Notes: generated from the sequence alone by a model not told the origin. A stretch of 64,000 bases of DNA from Acidovorax sp. 106 (GCF_003663825.1 NZ_RCCC01000001.1:2054501-2118500); one strand, 5' to 3'. Numbered from the stretch's first letter, positions 1 through 9,256 are shown. Numbers and translations are program-made.

Positions 1-926
1 TTGGCCCGCGCCAGCGACTGGCGGGCGGCCTCGGGCGTGGCGTCGGCGCCCAGCACAATGCGCTGCGCCCCCTTTTGTGCATCGCCCATGTTGCCAATGC
101 CGGTGCCTATGTAGATGCGTGGTTGCTGGGCCAGCAGCAGCTCGGGGTTGAGCGTGCCGTGCTCGCCGGGGATCAGCCCCTTGGCCACGTTTTTGCCGCC
201 CGCAGCGTCCAGCAGCATGCCCACCAGCCCCACCATGGTGGCGCAGCATTCGTCGGCCAGGCCCACGCGGTTTTCCAGGAACACGGTGGGTGCTGGCGTG
301 CCCGCAGGCAGTGTGCGCAGGCGCGACTGCACGCGCTCCAGCTCTGCCTTCCAGGTGGTCACAAAAGCATCTGCCTCCTTGCGCTTGCCCAGCACCTGGC
401 CCAGCAGCTCTAGGCTGCGCGGCGTGTTGCGCAGCGGGTCGTGGCGGAAGTCGATGAACACCACGGCCACGCCAGCGGCTTCGAGCCGGGCCAGCGTCTC
501 GCGGTGGCTCTGGCTGGGGCCGTGGCCGCTACCCAGGCCCAGGATGGCCACCTGCGGGCGCAGGGCAATGGCCTGCTCGTCGCTGAAGCTGCCGCTGCTG
601 TTGCGGCCCACGCGGGTCACCTTGTCCAGCTGCGCAAAGCGCTGGCTCCACTGCTGGTAGCCGGGTGCGTCCAGGCTTTCGAAGTCGCCCATCATGCCCA
701 CCAGGCGGCGGGGCAGCTCGCCCTGCTCCAAGATGGCCAGGGCGGGCAGCAGGCGGCCTTCGCCCAGCAGGATGCGGTCTACCTGCGCGGGCACCGTGAC
801 GGTACGCCCCGCCAGGTCAGTGACGGTGATGGACGCTGGTGGGGCCGAGAGGGCCGGGGTGCTCCACAGCAGCGCGGCGGCACAGGCAGCGCCTGCGTAG
901 GCAGCCAGTCGGGTCAGGAAATGCAT
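1..926 (-). CDS. ABC transporter periplasmic substrate-binding protein (iron/siderophore type), partial at window edge
   Basis: Reading the minus strand from an ATG at 924-926 gives an open frame that runs off base 1 without a stop (about 308 residues, C-terminus missing). The start MHFLTRLAAYAGAACAAALL is a signal peptide ending near ALSAP. It is followed by TVTDLAGRTVTVP, the opening of FecB/FhuD/BtuF-type binding proteins. The family delivers chelated iron, haem or cobalamin from the periplasm to an inner-membrane ABC importer. The Fur-like box 47 bp upstream and the adjacent AraC regulator and TonB receptor favour an iron chelate, but the substrate is inferred from context. The permease and ATPase genes would lie beyond base 1. 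Confidence 0.8.
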   Translation of the reverse strand, partial: MHFLTRLAAYAGAACAAALLWSTPALSAPPASITVTDLAGRTVTVPAQVDRILLGEGRLLPALAILEQGELPRRLVGMMGDFESLDAPGYQQWSQRFAQLDKVTRVGRNSSGSFSDEQAIALRPQVAILGLGSGHGPSQSHRETLARLEAAGVAVVFIDFRHDPLRNTPRSLELLGQVLGKRKEADAFVTTWKAELERVQSRLRTLPAGTPAPTVFLENRVGLADECCATMVGLVGMLLDAAGGKNVAKGLIPGEHGTLNPELLLAQQPRIYIGTGIGNMGDAQKGAQRIVLGADATPEAARQSLARA

Positions 927-972
927 GGGTTGGAAGGCAGGAAAGGGGGATCGATACACCTTTGATCATCTC

Positions 973-991
973 ATTATTGAGAATCATTTGT
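973..991. promoter_or_regulatory. Fur-like box between binding protein and AraC regulator
   Basis: ATTATTGAGAATCATTTGT matches the 19-bp Fur consensus GATAATGATAATCATTATC at 12 of 19 positions, including the whole AATCATT core. It lies in an AT-rich island between two divergent genes, 47 bp upstream of the binding-protein start, so it could repress either or both when iron is plentiful. The call is by motif only. Confidence 0.6.
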
Positions 992-1117
992 ATTTATTAT
1001 GTAATGTTGATAGCATTCCACGGCCGCTGGCTGGCCGTGTTTGCGCTGGCAACGAATACCTTTGTTGTATCTCCAGCACCGTCGCCAGCCGCGCCACTCC
1101 AAACCCTTCCCTTGCCC

Positions 1118-2155
1118 ATGTCTGCCTGCCCTTCACCCATAGCCGTCAGCCCCTTGCGCGTGGCGTCAGCCGACCCCGCGTCGGATGCGATGCAGGACGC
1201 GCTGCGCAGCCACCTGGCGCGCCTGCGGGTACTGCGCCCGGGCCTGCACATGCACGCCGACGACGTGGTGGATGCGCAAGACTTCACCGCCAGTGGTGAA
1301 CTGGATGCCGGGCTGCGCATCGTGGTGTTGCTGGAGGGCATGGTGGATGTGAGCTACGGCCCGCGCCGTGTGGCGTTGACATCGGGCGAAGCTGTGGCCG
1401 GGCGCACGCGCCCGGCGGGTGGGCGCGGCGCTGTCGTGCCCCGTGCCCTCATGGTGTCGGTGGCCGAGCCCGAGCGCTTTGAGCGCCGCGCCCGGCGCGG
1501 TGCCTATGCCCGGCGGGTGAGTGTGGGCGTGGGGGCCGAGTGGCTGGAGCAACTGGCCAGTGCGTCAGCCCCTGGCATGGCGGCGGTGGAGGCGTTTCGC
1601 CGCCAGCACCTGGCCATGCACCATTGGCAGCCGTCCACCCGTATCACTGCGCTGGCCGAGCAGATCACCCACGCGCCCGACCTGAGCGCGCCCCTTTTGC
1701 ACCTGTACCTGGAAAGCCGCGCGCTGGAGCTAGTGAGTGAGGCCCTGGCCAGCCTGGCCCAGCATGCCCCCGGCCCGGCCCCAGCGCCCGCGCCAGCCCC
1801 AGCACCGGCCCATGCGGCGCTGCGCCTGTTGCCGCAGGAACATCGCCGCATTCAGGCGCTGCATGCCTACCTGCAGCGCGACGAGGCCATGGACGCATCG
1901 CTCGACGACCTGGCCCGCCAGGCGGGCACCAACGCCACCACCTTGCAGCGGCACTTTCGTGCGGTGTATGGCACCACCGTGTTCGACTTTGTGCGCGAAA
2001 CCCGCTTGCAGCGTGCCCGTCGGTCGCTGGAGCATGATGGCCTGACCGTGGGCCAGGCGGCCCTGCTGGCGGGGTACAACAGCGCTGCCAACTTTGCCAC
2101 CGCCTACCGCCGCCGCTTTGGCATGCCGCCCAAGCTGGCGCGGGCCCGGCTTTGA
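1118..2155 (+). CDS. AraC-family transcriptional regulator (PchR-like)
   Basis: 345 residues if started at ATG 1118; the frame stays open upstream, and an earlier ATG at 1004 is possible. The C-terminal ~100 residues carry the two helix-turn-helix units of the AraC family (DASLDDLARQAGTNATTLQ and TVGQAALLAGYNSAANFATA, ending RRFGMPPKLAR). The N-terminal ~200 residues are a sensor domain like that of PchR-type siderophore regulators. The two are joined by an alanine-proline linker of six AP units (about 1785-1812). These regulators usually bind an iron-siderophore complex and activate the cognate TonB receptor gene, which here is the next gene on the same strand. Ligand unknown. Confidence 0.82.
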   Translation: MSACPSPIAVSPLRVASADPASDAMQDALRSHLARLRVLRPGLHMHADDVVDAQDFTASGELDAGLRIVVLLEGMVDVSYGPRRVALTSGEAVAGRTRPAGGRGAVVPRALMVSVAEPERFERRARRGAYARRVSVGVGAEWLEQLASASAPGMAAVEAFRRQHLAMHHWQPSTRITALAEQITHAPDLSAPLLHLYLESRALELVSEALASLAQHAPGPAPAPAPAPAPAHAALRLLPQEHRRIQALHAYLQRDEAMDASLDDLARQAGTNATTLQRHFRAVYGTTVFDFVRETRLQRARRSLEHDGLTVGQAALLAGYNSAANFATAYRRRFGMPPKLARARL

Positions 2156-2178
2156 ACAGGCACTGAGGTCGCGGCAGC

Positions 2179-2209
2179 GCCGCAAACATCTTTGTGGCTG
2201 CCGCAAACA
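2179..2209 (+). promoter_or_regulatory. Direct repeat GCCGCAAACA x2, 21-bp period; candidate AraC-type operator
   Basis: GCCGCAAACA occurs at 2179-2188 and again, identically, at 2200-2209. The 21-bp spacing is two helical turns, the geometry expected for the two binding half-sites of an AraC-family protein. It lies between the AraC gene and the TonB receptor gene, 77 bp before the receptor start. Confidence 0.5.
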
Positions 2210-2285
2210 CGCATGGCAGCCGTGGCTGAAATTATCGAACCATTGGCCTAGTGCCCTCTTCACGGTGGGGCCCGCCGCTGCTCGC

Positions 2286-4478
2286 ATGACCTCAACCTAC
2301 CCTTCCATGACCGCTAAACACCACCCGCGCCCCTTGGCGCACGCCTTTCCATTGCACCCCGTTGCCTTGGCAAGCCTGATCGCCGTGCTGGCCATGCCGC
2401 AGGCCGCCCTGGCCCAAAGCAGCCCGTCTGCCACGGCCCCGGTCTTGCAGGAAGTGACCGTGAAATCCGCCCCCGAAACCCCCGACGCCTTGCCCGCTGC
2501 AGCCCCCGGTGGCAAGGTGGCGCGCGGTGCGCGCCTGGGTGTGCTGGGCAACGTGGGCGTGATGGACACGCCTTTCAACCAGACCGCCTACACCGCTGAG
2601 GGCATTGCCGACCAGCAGGCCCAGACCGTGGCCGCCGTGCTCAAGGGCGACCCCTCTGTGCGCATGACCACCAACGACGGCCATGTGGTCGAGAACTTCA
2701 ACATCCGGGGCTTTGCCGTGGGCGCCTCATCGTTGGCCATCAATGGCATGTATGGCCTGGCGCCCGAGCAGAACACGCCCACCGAGATGTTCGAGCGCGT
2801 GGAAGTCCTCAAAGGCCCCGGCGCGATGATGATGGGCATCAACACCACGGGCGATGTGGGCGGTGCCATCAACCTCGTGCCCAAGCGTGCGGGCAAAGAA
2901 GCGCTCACGCGCATCACCACTACTTGGTCCAACAAGTCCAATGTGGGCGTGCATGCCGATGTGTCGCGCCGCTTCGGCCCCGAGCAGCGCCTGGGTGTGC
3001 GCGTGAACGGCGTGCTCTCCGGTGGCGAGACCTGGCTGGACCACCAGACCAAGCGCCGCGAGATCGGCCACCTGGCGCTCGACTACCAGGGCAGTGGCTG
3101 GAAGGCCGAGCTGGACGCGTATTCGCTCACGAACAAAGTGCGCAAGGGCTCGCCCATGCAGCCCGTCATCACGGGCTGGACCACCGTGCCCCGCGCTCCC
3201 GATGGCTCCACCAACTTCTTTTACGGCGAAGGCGTGTACAGCAACACGCAAACCCAGGGCCTCATCGCCCGGGGCGAGATGAACCTGAACAGCGGCTGGA
3301 CCGCCTTTGGCGCCGTGGGCCGGGCACTGCACTCGTACGACGGCTTCATCTTCGGCACCCGCCCCGTGTGGACGGCGGCCAATGCCGCCACGGGCAATGC
3401 CACCGGCACTGCCTACAACTCCTGGGGCGCTTACCAGACCACGGCCGCCGAGGCGGGCGTGCGCGGCCAGTTTGCGACGGGCAGCGTGGCGCACCGTCTG
3501 ACGCTGGCGGCCAACGTGCTGCAGTACGAAGGGGGTAGCCGCAATAACGGCACCGCTGCCATCAACAGCAACCTCTTCAACCCCACGCCCATCACCATGC
3601 CTGCGGGCGCGGCAGCGTCCACCTTCAAAAAGCTCAATGACGATGTGATGACCGCCCTGAGCGCGGTGGATACGCTGGCCATGCTGGACGACAAGCTGCA
3701 GCTCACCCTGGGCCTGCGCGCCCAGCAGGTGCACCAGAAGCTGGCCAACTACCAGGAGACCGCAGTGACCCCTCTGGTGGGCGTGGTGGCCAAGCCCTGG
3801 GGAGAACAGGTGTCGTTCTACGGCAACTACGTGGAAGGCCTGAGCGCGGGCACCACGGTGCAGACGCCTTACGCCAACGCAGGCGAAACCTTCAAGCCCT
3901 ACCAATCCAAGCAAATGGAAGTGGGCGTGAAGTGGCAGACCGGTGACATCACGCAAACGGTGAGCCTGTTCCAGATCACCAAGCCTGCCCTCATCGAGAC
4001 CAACAACCGCCAGGTGCTCGATGGCGAGCAACGCAACCGGGGCGTGGAGTGGAACGTGTTTGGCCAGCTCACCCGCAGCCTCTCGCTGCTGGGCGGGGTG
4101 GCCTACACCGAGGCCGAGCAGACCCAAACCAACAAAGGCCTGAACCAGGGCCGCGACCAGCTGGGCGTGCCCAAGCTCACACTGAACCTGGGGGCGGACT
4201 GGCAGGTGCCCGGCGTACAAGGCCTGTCATTGAATGGCCGTGTCAACCACACGGGCGCGCAATGGCTCACCGGCGACAACAGCGTCAAGCTGCCCGCCTG
4301 GACCACGCTGGATGCCGGTGCCCGCTACGCCACCCGCTGGGGCAGCCAGCCCGTGGTGCTGCGTGCCAGTGTCACCAACCTCACCAACCGCGCCTACTTC
4401 GAAAGCATCTGGGGCGCAGGCCGGGTGAATGTGGGCGCACCGCGTGCGGTTCGGGTGTCGGCGGCGTTTGATTTCTGA
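2286..4478 (+). CDS. TonB-dependent siderophore receptor
   Basis: Outer-membrane gated barrel for ferric siderophore uptake, driven by TonB. From ATG 2286 it is 730 residues; ATG 2307 is an alternative start, and neither has a strong ribosome-binding site. The signal peptide ends near AALAQ, followed by a TonB-box-like LQEVTV. The plug domain follows, with NIRGF, ERVEVLKGPGAMMMG and GGAINLVPKR, and the chain ends in a beta-barrel with terminal aromatic F (RVSAAFDF). It follows the AraC regulator and probably forms an uptake set with the binding protein at the window edge. The siderophore cannot be named from sequence alone. Confidence 0.88.
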   Translation: MTSTYPSMTAKHHPRPLAHAFPLHPVALASLIAVLAMPQAALAQSSPSATAPVLQEVTVKSAPETPDALPAAAPGGKVARGARLGVLGNVGVMDTPFNQTAYTAEGIADQQAQTVAAVLKGDPSVRMTTNDGHVVENFNIRGFAVGASSLAINGMYGLAPEQNTPTEMFERVEVLKGPGAMMMGINTTGDVGGAINLVPKRAGKEALTRITTTWSNKSNVGVHADVSRRFGPEQRLGVRVNGVLSGGETWLDHQTKRREIGHLALDYQGSGWKAELDAYSLTNKVRKGSPMQPVITGWTTVPRAPDGSTNFFYGEGVYSNTQTQGLIARGEMNLNSGWTAFGAVGRALHSYDGFIFGTRPVWTAANAATGNATGTAYNSWGAYQTTAAEAGVRGQFATGSVAHRLTLAANVLQYEGGSRNNGTAAINSNLFNPTPITMPAGAAASTFKKLNDDVMTALSAVDTLAMLDDKLQLTLGLRAQQVHQKLANYQETAVTPLVGVVAKPWGEQVSFYGNYVEGLSAGTTVQTPYANAGETFKPYQSKQMEVGVKWQTGDITQTVSLFQITKPALIETNNRQVLDGEQRNRGVEWNVFGQLTRSLSLLGGVAYTEAEQTQTNKGLNQGRDQLGVPKLTLNLGADWQVPGVQGLSLNGRVNHTGAQWLTGDNSVKLPAWTTLDAGARYATRWGSQPVVLRASVTNLTNRAYFESIWGAGRVNVGAPRAVRVSAAFDF

Positions 4479-4533
4479 TGGGTAAACCCCCAGACTGCCA
4501 TAGCACCCGCTGACTGCGGGTTGCATACCAACG

Positions 4534-4572
4534 AAGCGGCGTGTGTCCTGGTGGGCTCGCCGCTTTTTCTTT
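4534..4572 (+). terminator. Rho-independent terminator after TonB receptor
   Basis: AAGCGGCG (4534-4541) pairs with CGCCGCTT (4558-4565), followed by TTTTCTTT. It lies 55 bp after the receptor stop codon, on the same strand. Confidence 0.7.
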
Positions 4573-4611
4573 GGGTTGTGAGTGAAAACAGGATCTGGCG
4601 CCGTGGAATAA

Positions 4612-4650
4612 GCGCAAGTAGCTATAAAAATAATAGCAAACGAGCTGTGC
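4612..4650 (-). repeat. Partial copy of the dispersed ~60-bp repeat
   Basis: Read on the minus strand this is TTTGCTATTATTTTTATAGC followed by TACTTGCGCTTA, the left half of the repeat seen complete at 33253, 40520, 43816, 57841 and 61910. The right inverted-repeat arm is missing. A 13-bp tandem (ccaggcccagaag) lies just beyond, at 4708-4743. Confidence 0.55.
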
Positions 4651-4756
4651 GCCTGCGATGGTTGTGCACCGTTGCAGACATGCGCAGGCCGCTAGCGGCT
4701 CCCGCTGGCCAGGCCCAGAAGCCAGGCCCAGAAGCCAGGCCTGGGCCTCCGAGGCT

Positions 4757-4990
4757 TCCAGCCCACCCGCAATCGTCTGCGCCAGCACCTCTGCGCTGGC
4801 CCGCAGGGCTGTGGCCTCATCCTCCGCCAGCGGCGGTAGGTAGGGCTTGGAAGCGCCCGTGTGGCCGATCACATGTGGCAGGGACACGCAGGTGCGTTAC
4901 ACGCCCAGCAGCTCGGGCAGGTAGGTGGAGACGGTGAACACGCTGCGCTCGTCGTCCGCAATGGCGCGCTGCAGGGCGACGCTGGCCAAG
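4757..4990 (-). pseudogene. 3' fragment of a lactate/malate-type dehydrogenase gene (remnant)
   Basis: 4757-4953 aligns without gaps to 12054-12250, the 3' part of the intact dehydrogenase gene, with about 22 differences by eye and 53 identical bases at one end. Weaker similarity continues to about 4990. Translation gives RAIADDERSVFTVSTYLPEL, then an in-frame TAA at 4897-4899 where the intact gene has CAG, then RTCVSLPHVIGHTGA. There is no start codon or N-terminal domain, so it cannot be functional. It lies immediately outside the RND efflux block, whose other end abuts the intact gene in the same orientation. Confidence 0.82.
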
Positions 4991-5038
4991 TCCCTTGCGC
5001 GCAGAACTTGCCCAGCGTCACCCCGGGCTTGCGACTGC

Positions 5039-8000
5039 CTAGGCCGCGCGGTTCTGTGGTTTGATGCGGAACCAGATCGAATACATCGCGGGCAGGAACA
5101 CCAGCGTCAGGACGGTGCCTGCCAAGGTGCCGCCGATGAGTGTGTAAGCCAGGGTCCCCCAGAACACGGAATGGGTCAGTGGAATGAAGGCCAGGATTGC
5201 CGCCAAGGCGGTCAGGATGACAGGTCGCGCACGTTGCACGGTGGCTTCCACGACGGCATGGAATGGATCCAAGCCTTCCTGCTCGTTGTGCTGGATTTGC
5301 CCGATCAATATCAAGGTGTTGCGCATCAGAATGCCCGACAGAGCGATCAGGCCGACCAATGCGTTGATGCCGAACGGTTGCTGAAACAGGATCAGTGTGG
5401 GCACCACCCCGATCAGCCCCAGAGGACTGGTCAGGAACACCATCACCATGGCCGACATGGAGCGCACCTGCAAGATTATGATGATCAGCGTGATCGCCAC
5501 CATGATCGGAAACAGCGGTGCCATGGCCGTCATCGCCTTGCCTGATTCTTCAATGGCACCGGCTTGGTCAATGCGATAGCCATGCGGCAGCGAGTCTTTG
5601 ATCGGCTGAAGTTGTTTGGAGATGGCGGCAGACACGTCAGGCGGCTGAAGCTCCTCAGCGATGTCACCCCGCACGGTGATGGTGGGCATGCGATCACGGC
5701 GGCGCATGAGGGGTTCCTCCATTCGCACGTTGACCTCGCCCACTTGCGACAGCGGAATGCGCTGACCGTTGGCGGTGGTAAGCGTGAAGTCTCCCACCTT
5801 GGCCAGATCGAGCCTGGTGTTTCCGGCCGACCGTGCCGTCACCTGCACCGTGCGGATATCTTCGCGAACGGTTGTTACCGGCACACCGCTCAACAGGAAC
5901 TGAAGTTGCTGCGCCACGCCGGCGGATGTCAGTCCGACCGCCTGCAAACGATCCTGCTGCAAGGTGAAATGCATCACCGGACTGCGCACGCCCCAATCGG
6001 AGTTCACCGTGCGCATCAGGGGGCTTGCCTGCATCACCTGCTGCACTTGGCCTGCAATCTCTCGCAGCTTGTCTGGGTCGGGGCCTGAGACGCGGTATGC
6101 CACAGGGTACGGCGAGTACGGCCCAAAGACGAGCTGGGTAACGCGCAGTTTTGCTTCTGGGGCCAGGCCCTGTGCGATGGCTTCACGCAGCCGCATCTTG
6201 AGCGCTTCCCGCTCTTCTTGGTTGTCGGTGCGCACCACAATCTTGGCGAACGAAGGGTCTGGCAATTCGGGCGATATGGCCAGATAGAACCGAGGCGCAC
6301 CCTGGCCTATGTATGCGGTGACGATCTTCGATTCGGCCTGCTTCGCCAGCCAGGCTTCTACCTTCTGCGCTGTGGCACTGGTTCGATCAATGGACGTTCC
6401 GTAGGGCATCTGCACTTCGACCAGGACCTCTGGGCGATCGGAGATCGGGAAGAACTGCTTCTTCACAATCGCCATCCCCAGGACGGCCGCAACCATCAGG
6501 CCCACCACCGCAGCGGCAACCATCCATTTGCGGGCGATGATGGTCCCCAGCATGGTCCGAAAGCGCTCGTAACGCGGCGTACCGTACATCGCTGCATGGC
6601 CCCCTTCGACCTTCTTCAGGTCGGGCAGCATCTTGACCCCCAGGTAGGGCGTGAAAACGACGGCAACCACCCAGGAGACGATGAGTGCGATGCCCACGAT
6701 CCAGAACATATTGCTGGTGTATTCGCCTGCCGTAGAGCGTGCAAAGCCGTTGGGCATGAAGCCGACTGCGGTCACCAGCGTTCCCGAGAGCATCGGGGCG
6801 GCGGTGTGGCTCCAGGCGTAGGCAGAGGCGGTGACACGGTCGTAGCCTTCCTCCATCTTCACCACCATCATCTCGATGGCGATGATGGCGTCGTCCACCA
6901 GCAAGCCCAGCGCCAGGATCAGAGACCCGAGCGTTATGCGATCAAAGTTCTTGCCTGTGGCCGCCATGATCACGAACACTGCGGCCAGCGTGAGTGGCAC
7001 TGCAGCCGCCACCACCACGCCCACGCGCCAGCCCATGCTGACAAAGCACACCACCAGCACAACCATCAGCGCGGCAAAAAACTTCACCATGAACTCATCG
7101 ACGGACGCACTGATGTTCACGGACTGGTCCGTCACCTTGGTCAGCCCCATGCCCAGCGGCATGTCGGCATTGATGGCGCCCACTTCGCTATCGAGTGCTT
7201 TGCCCAGATCGAGTCCGTTCCAGCCATCGCGCATGATCACCCCAAGCAGCAAGGCGGGCTCTCCGCCGTTGCGGATGATGAAGGTGGACGGGTCTTCGTA
7301 GCCGCGTTTGACCGTGGCGATGTCGGACAGCTTCAACGTCCGCCCCTGTGCCACGATGGGGGTGTTGCGAATCTTCTGGAGTTCGTCAAACGCCCCATCG
7401 ATGCGGATGAAGACCTGAGGGCCGTCGGTCTCGACGGAGCCAGCGGGTGTCAAGGAGTTTTGGTTGTTCAAGGCCGTGAACACATCCTGTGGGCTGATCC
7501 CCAGCGTGGCCAGGCGCTCGTGCGAGAACTCCACATAAATCCGCTCGGACTGTTCGCCAACGATGTTGACCTTCTTCACGCCTGGTACGTGCAAGAGGCG
7601 TTGGCGAAGCTCCTCCGCATCGCGCACGAGCACGCGCTGTTGCTCGCCGTGTGCCTTGAGTGCATAGAGCGCGAAGGTAACGTCCGCGTACTCGTCGTTC
7701 ACCATGGGGCCCATCACGCCAGCGGGGAGGTTTCTCGCCTCGTCGCCGAGCTTCTTGCGAGCCTGGTAGAACTCACCCTGCACCTCCGCGGGTGGGGTGG
7801 AGTCGAGCAGCGTGAGCGTGGTGAACGCCAGGCCGGGCCGCACGAATGTCTCGGTCCTGTCGTACCAGCGCAGCTCTTGCAGGCGCTTTTCGAGCTTTTC
7901 TGCGACCTGGTCCTGCATTTCCTGGGCGGTGGCACCCGGCCATGCCGTGACGATGGTCATCACCTTGACGGTGAACGCGGGGTCTTCAGCGCGGCCGAGT

Positions 8001-8107
8001 TTCAGGAACGAGATCACTCCCGCGAGGGAGATGAGAATGATCAAAAACAGGGTGATCGAGCGCTCGCGAACTGCGAGTGCAGAGAGGTTGAAGCGGCCTT
8101 CACTCAC
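5039..8107 (-). CDS. RND efflux pump inner-membrane permease
   Basis: 1022 residues, the normal length for an AcrB/TriC-type drug:proton antiporter of the RND superfamily. The N-terminus (LALVRERSITLFLIIL-like first membrane segment), large periplasmic loops and a second set of membrane helices are all present. The paired aspartates D405-D406 in the fourth membrane helix (ALGLLVDDAIIAIE) are the proton-relay residues. Its start overlaps the adaptor gene by 8 bp, so the two are co-translated. With the adaptor and the outer-membrane factor at 9996 it makes a complete tripartite pump. Sequence resembles the TriC/VexF branch more than AcrB, but the substrate is unknown. Confidence 0.93.
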   Translation of the reverse strand: MSEGRFNLSALAVRERSITLFLIILISLAGVISFLKLGRAEDPAFTVKVMTIVTAWPGATAQEMQDQVAEKLEKRLQELRWYDRTETFVRPGLAFTTLTLLDSTPPAEVQGEFYQARKKLGDEARNLPAGVMGPMVNDEYADVTFALYALKAHGEQQRVLVRDAEELRQRLLHVPGVKKVNIVGEQSERIYVEFSHERLATLGISPQDVFTALNNQNSLTPAGSVETDGPQVFIRIDGAFDELQKIRNTPIVAQGRTLKLSDIATVKRGYEDPSTFIIRNGGEPALLLGVIMRDGWNGLDLGKALDSEVGAINADMPLGMGLTKVTDQSVNISASVDEFMVKFFAALMVVLVVCFVSMGWRVGVVVAAAVPLTLAAVFVIMAATGKNFDRITLGSLILALGLLVDDAIIAIEMMVVKMEEGYDRVTASAYAWSHTAAPMLSGTLVTAVGFMPNGFARSTAGEYTSNMFWIVGIALIVSWVVAVVFTPYLGVKMLPDLKKVEGGHAAMYGTPRYERFRTMLGTIIARKWMVAAAVVGLMVAAVLGMAIVKKQFFPISDRPEVLVEVQMPYGTSIDRTSATAQKVEAWLAKQAESKIVTAYIGQGAPRFYLAISPELPDPSFAKIVVRTDNQEEREALKMRLREAIAQGLAPEAKLRVTQLVFGPYSPYPVAYRVSGPDPDKLREIAGQVQQVMQASPLMRTVNSDWGVRSPVMHFTLQQDRLQAVGLTSAGVAQQLQFLLSGVPVTTVREDIRTVQVTARSAGNTRLDLAKVGDFTLTTANGQRIPLSQVGEVNVRMEEPLMRRRDRMPTITVRGDIAEELQPPDVSAAISKQLQPIKDSLPHGYRIDQAGAIEESGKAMTAMAPLFPIMVAITLIIIILQVRSMSAMVMVFLTSPLGLIGVVPTLILFQQPFGINALVGLIALSGILMRNTLILIGQIQHNEQEGLDPFHAVVEATVQRARPVILTALAAILAFIPLTHSVFWGTLAYTLIGGTLAGTVLTLVFLPAMYSIWFRIKPQNRAA

Positions 8108-9215
8108 GGATGGCTCCCTTGGAGGCAGAAGCCGAGGCCGCCTGCGTGGCGACGCGGACCTGTGCGCCTTCGCTCAGTAGATGCGCACCCAGCGCCACGA
8201 TGGTGTCGCCGGGTTGCAGTGCCCCCGTGACATGGGCTTTGTCATCTTCCACGCGAGTGATGGCGACGGTTTGGCGGTTGACTTGTTGGCCTTTCACTAC
8301 CCAGACGGCAGGACCTTTGCCATCGTCGAGGATGGCGCCCAGGGGCACCTGGAACGTTGCGCTGGCGGGTTGCGGCTTGCCGTCCATCTTGAGCGTGACG
8401 GTGGTTCCCAGGGGGGCATGGGCCAGGCTGCCTTCGAGCACGTACCGCGCCTCGAAGGTGCGGGTGACCTTGTCGGCCACATCGGAAAGCTGCCGTAGTT
8501 TGGCTTGGGCGGGAGTCCCTTCCTTGCCGAACATCGTGGCCTCGGCAACCGAGCCCAGTGCGGGGCGCACCGTTTCGGGCAGCTGAATCACCGCCTCCCG
8601 CTTGCCGGCGTGTGCAATGCGCACCGCCACTTGGCCCGCCGCGACCACCTGGCCAGGCTCCACAAGGGTCTCCATGACCACGCCATCTGCATCCGCGACG
8701 AGTTGGGCGTACTGGCTGGCGTTGTGGGCCACGTCGGCCTGGGCTCGTGCTGCGCGCAGTTGCGCCTTGGCGGCATCGGCGGCGGCCTTCACTTGGTCAT
8801 AGGCCGATGCCGAGATGGCACCCGTGCCGCGCAGATCGCGGTAGCGTGCTTCTTCATCGATGGCCTGCTGGGCACGCGCTTTGGCAGCCTCGACGGCATC
8901 GTCCTGGGCCTGCGCCGCAAGCTTCAGGTCCGCCGGGTCTATGCGCAGCAGGGGTTGGCCGCGCTTGACCTGTTGCCCGGTGTCTACCAAGCGTTCAAGG
9001 ACTTTGCCAGGGACGCGGAAGCCGAGATCGCTTTGAACCCGCGCGGCGATGGTGCCAGTGAATGCCCTTTGGGCAGACGCGCTCGAGGCCACAGCGATCG
9101 TTCTGACGAGCGGCGCCTGAGTGCGCGGGTCTGGTGGTGTGGTTTGCCCACACGCAATCAGCGCAAATGGCAGCGTGCAGAGGGCGGCGATAGACAGATG
9201 GCGGTGCCGAAGCAT
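8100..9215 (-). CDS. RND efflux periplasmic adaptor (membrane fusion protein), lipoprotein
   Basis: 371 residues. The signal peptide ends in a lipobox (FALIAC, Cys at about residue 22), so the mature protein is probably lipid-anchored. It has the usual adaptor order: a biotinyl/lipoyl-like half (GFRVPGKVLERLVDTGQQVK), an alpha-helical hairpin rich in Ala/Gln around residues 100-165, the second lipoyl half (ADADGVVMETLVEPGQVV), then beta-barrel and membrane-proximal domains. It bridges the permease (8-bp overlap downstream) and the outer-membrane factor. The gene starts 41 bp from a 24-bp palindromic operator that probably controls this two-gene operon. Confidence 0.92.
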   Translation of the reverse strand: MLRHRHLSIAALCTLPFALIACGQTTPPDPRTQAPLVRTIAVASSASAQRAFTGTIAARVQSDLGFRVPGKVLERLVDTGQQVKRGQPLLRIDPADLKLAAQAQDDAVEAAKARAQQAIDEEARYRDLRGTGAISASAYDQVKAAADAAKAQLRAARAQADVAHNASQYAQLVADADGVVMETLVEPGQVVAAGQVAVRIAHAGKREAVIQLPETVRPALGSVAEATMFGKEGTPAQAKLRQLSDVADKVTRTFEARYVLEGSLAHAPLGTTVTLKMDGKPQPASATFQVPLGAILDDGKGPAVWVVKGQQVNRQTVAITRVEDDKAHVTGALQPGDTIVALGAHLLSEGAQVRVATQAASASASKGAIRE

Positions 9216-9256
9216 GGGGAGTCCCGGTGAGTGAGCAGGACTCTATTTTGTGATTT

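Noticed and set aside
2156..2285. Cobalamin riboswitch before the TonB receptor
   Set aside because: I see no B12-box-like motif or long conserved leader; only the 10-bp direct repeat stands out.
2727..4220. Long open frame (497 codons) antisense to the TonB receptor
   Set aside because: Its composition (His/Gly/Val/Arg-rich, no family similarity) is what codon bias of a GC-rich gene produces on the other strand. The sense frame is a clear receptor.
6218..8230. 670-codon open frame antisense to the RND permease
   Set aside because: His- and Gly-rich mirror of the permease; no family pattern; the sense frame has all RND features.
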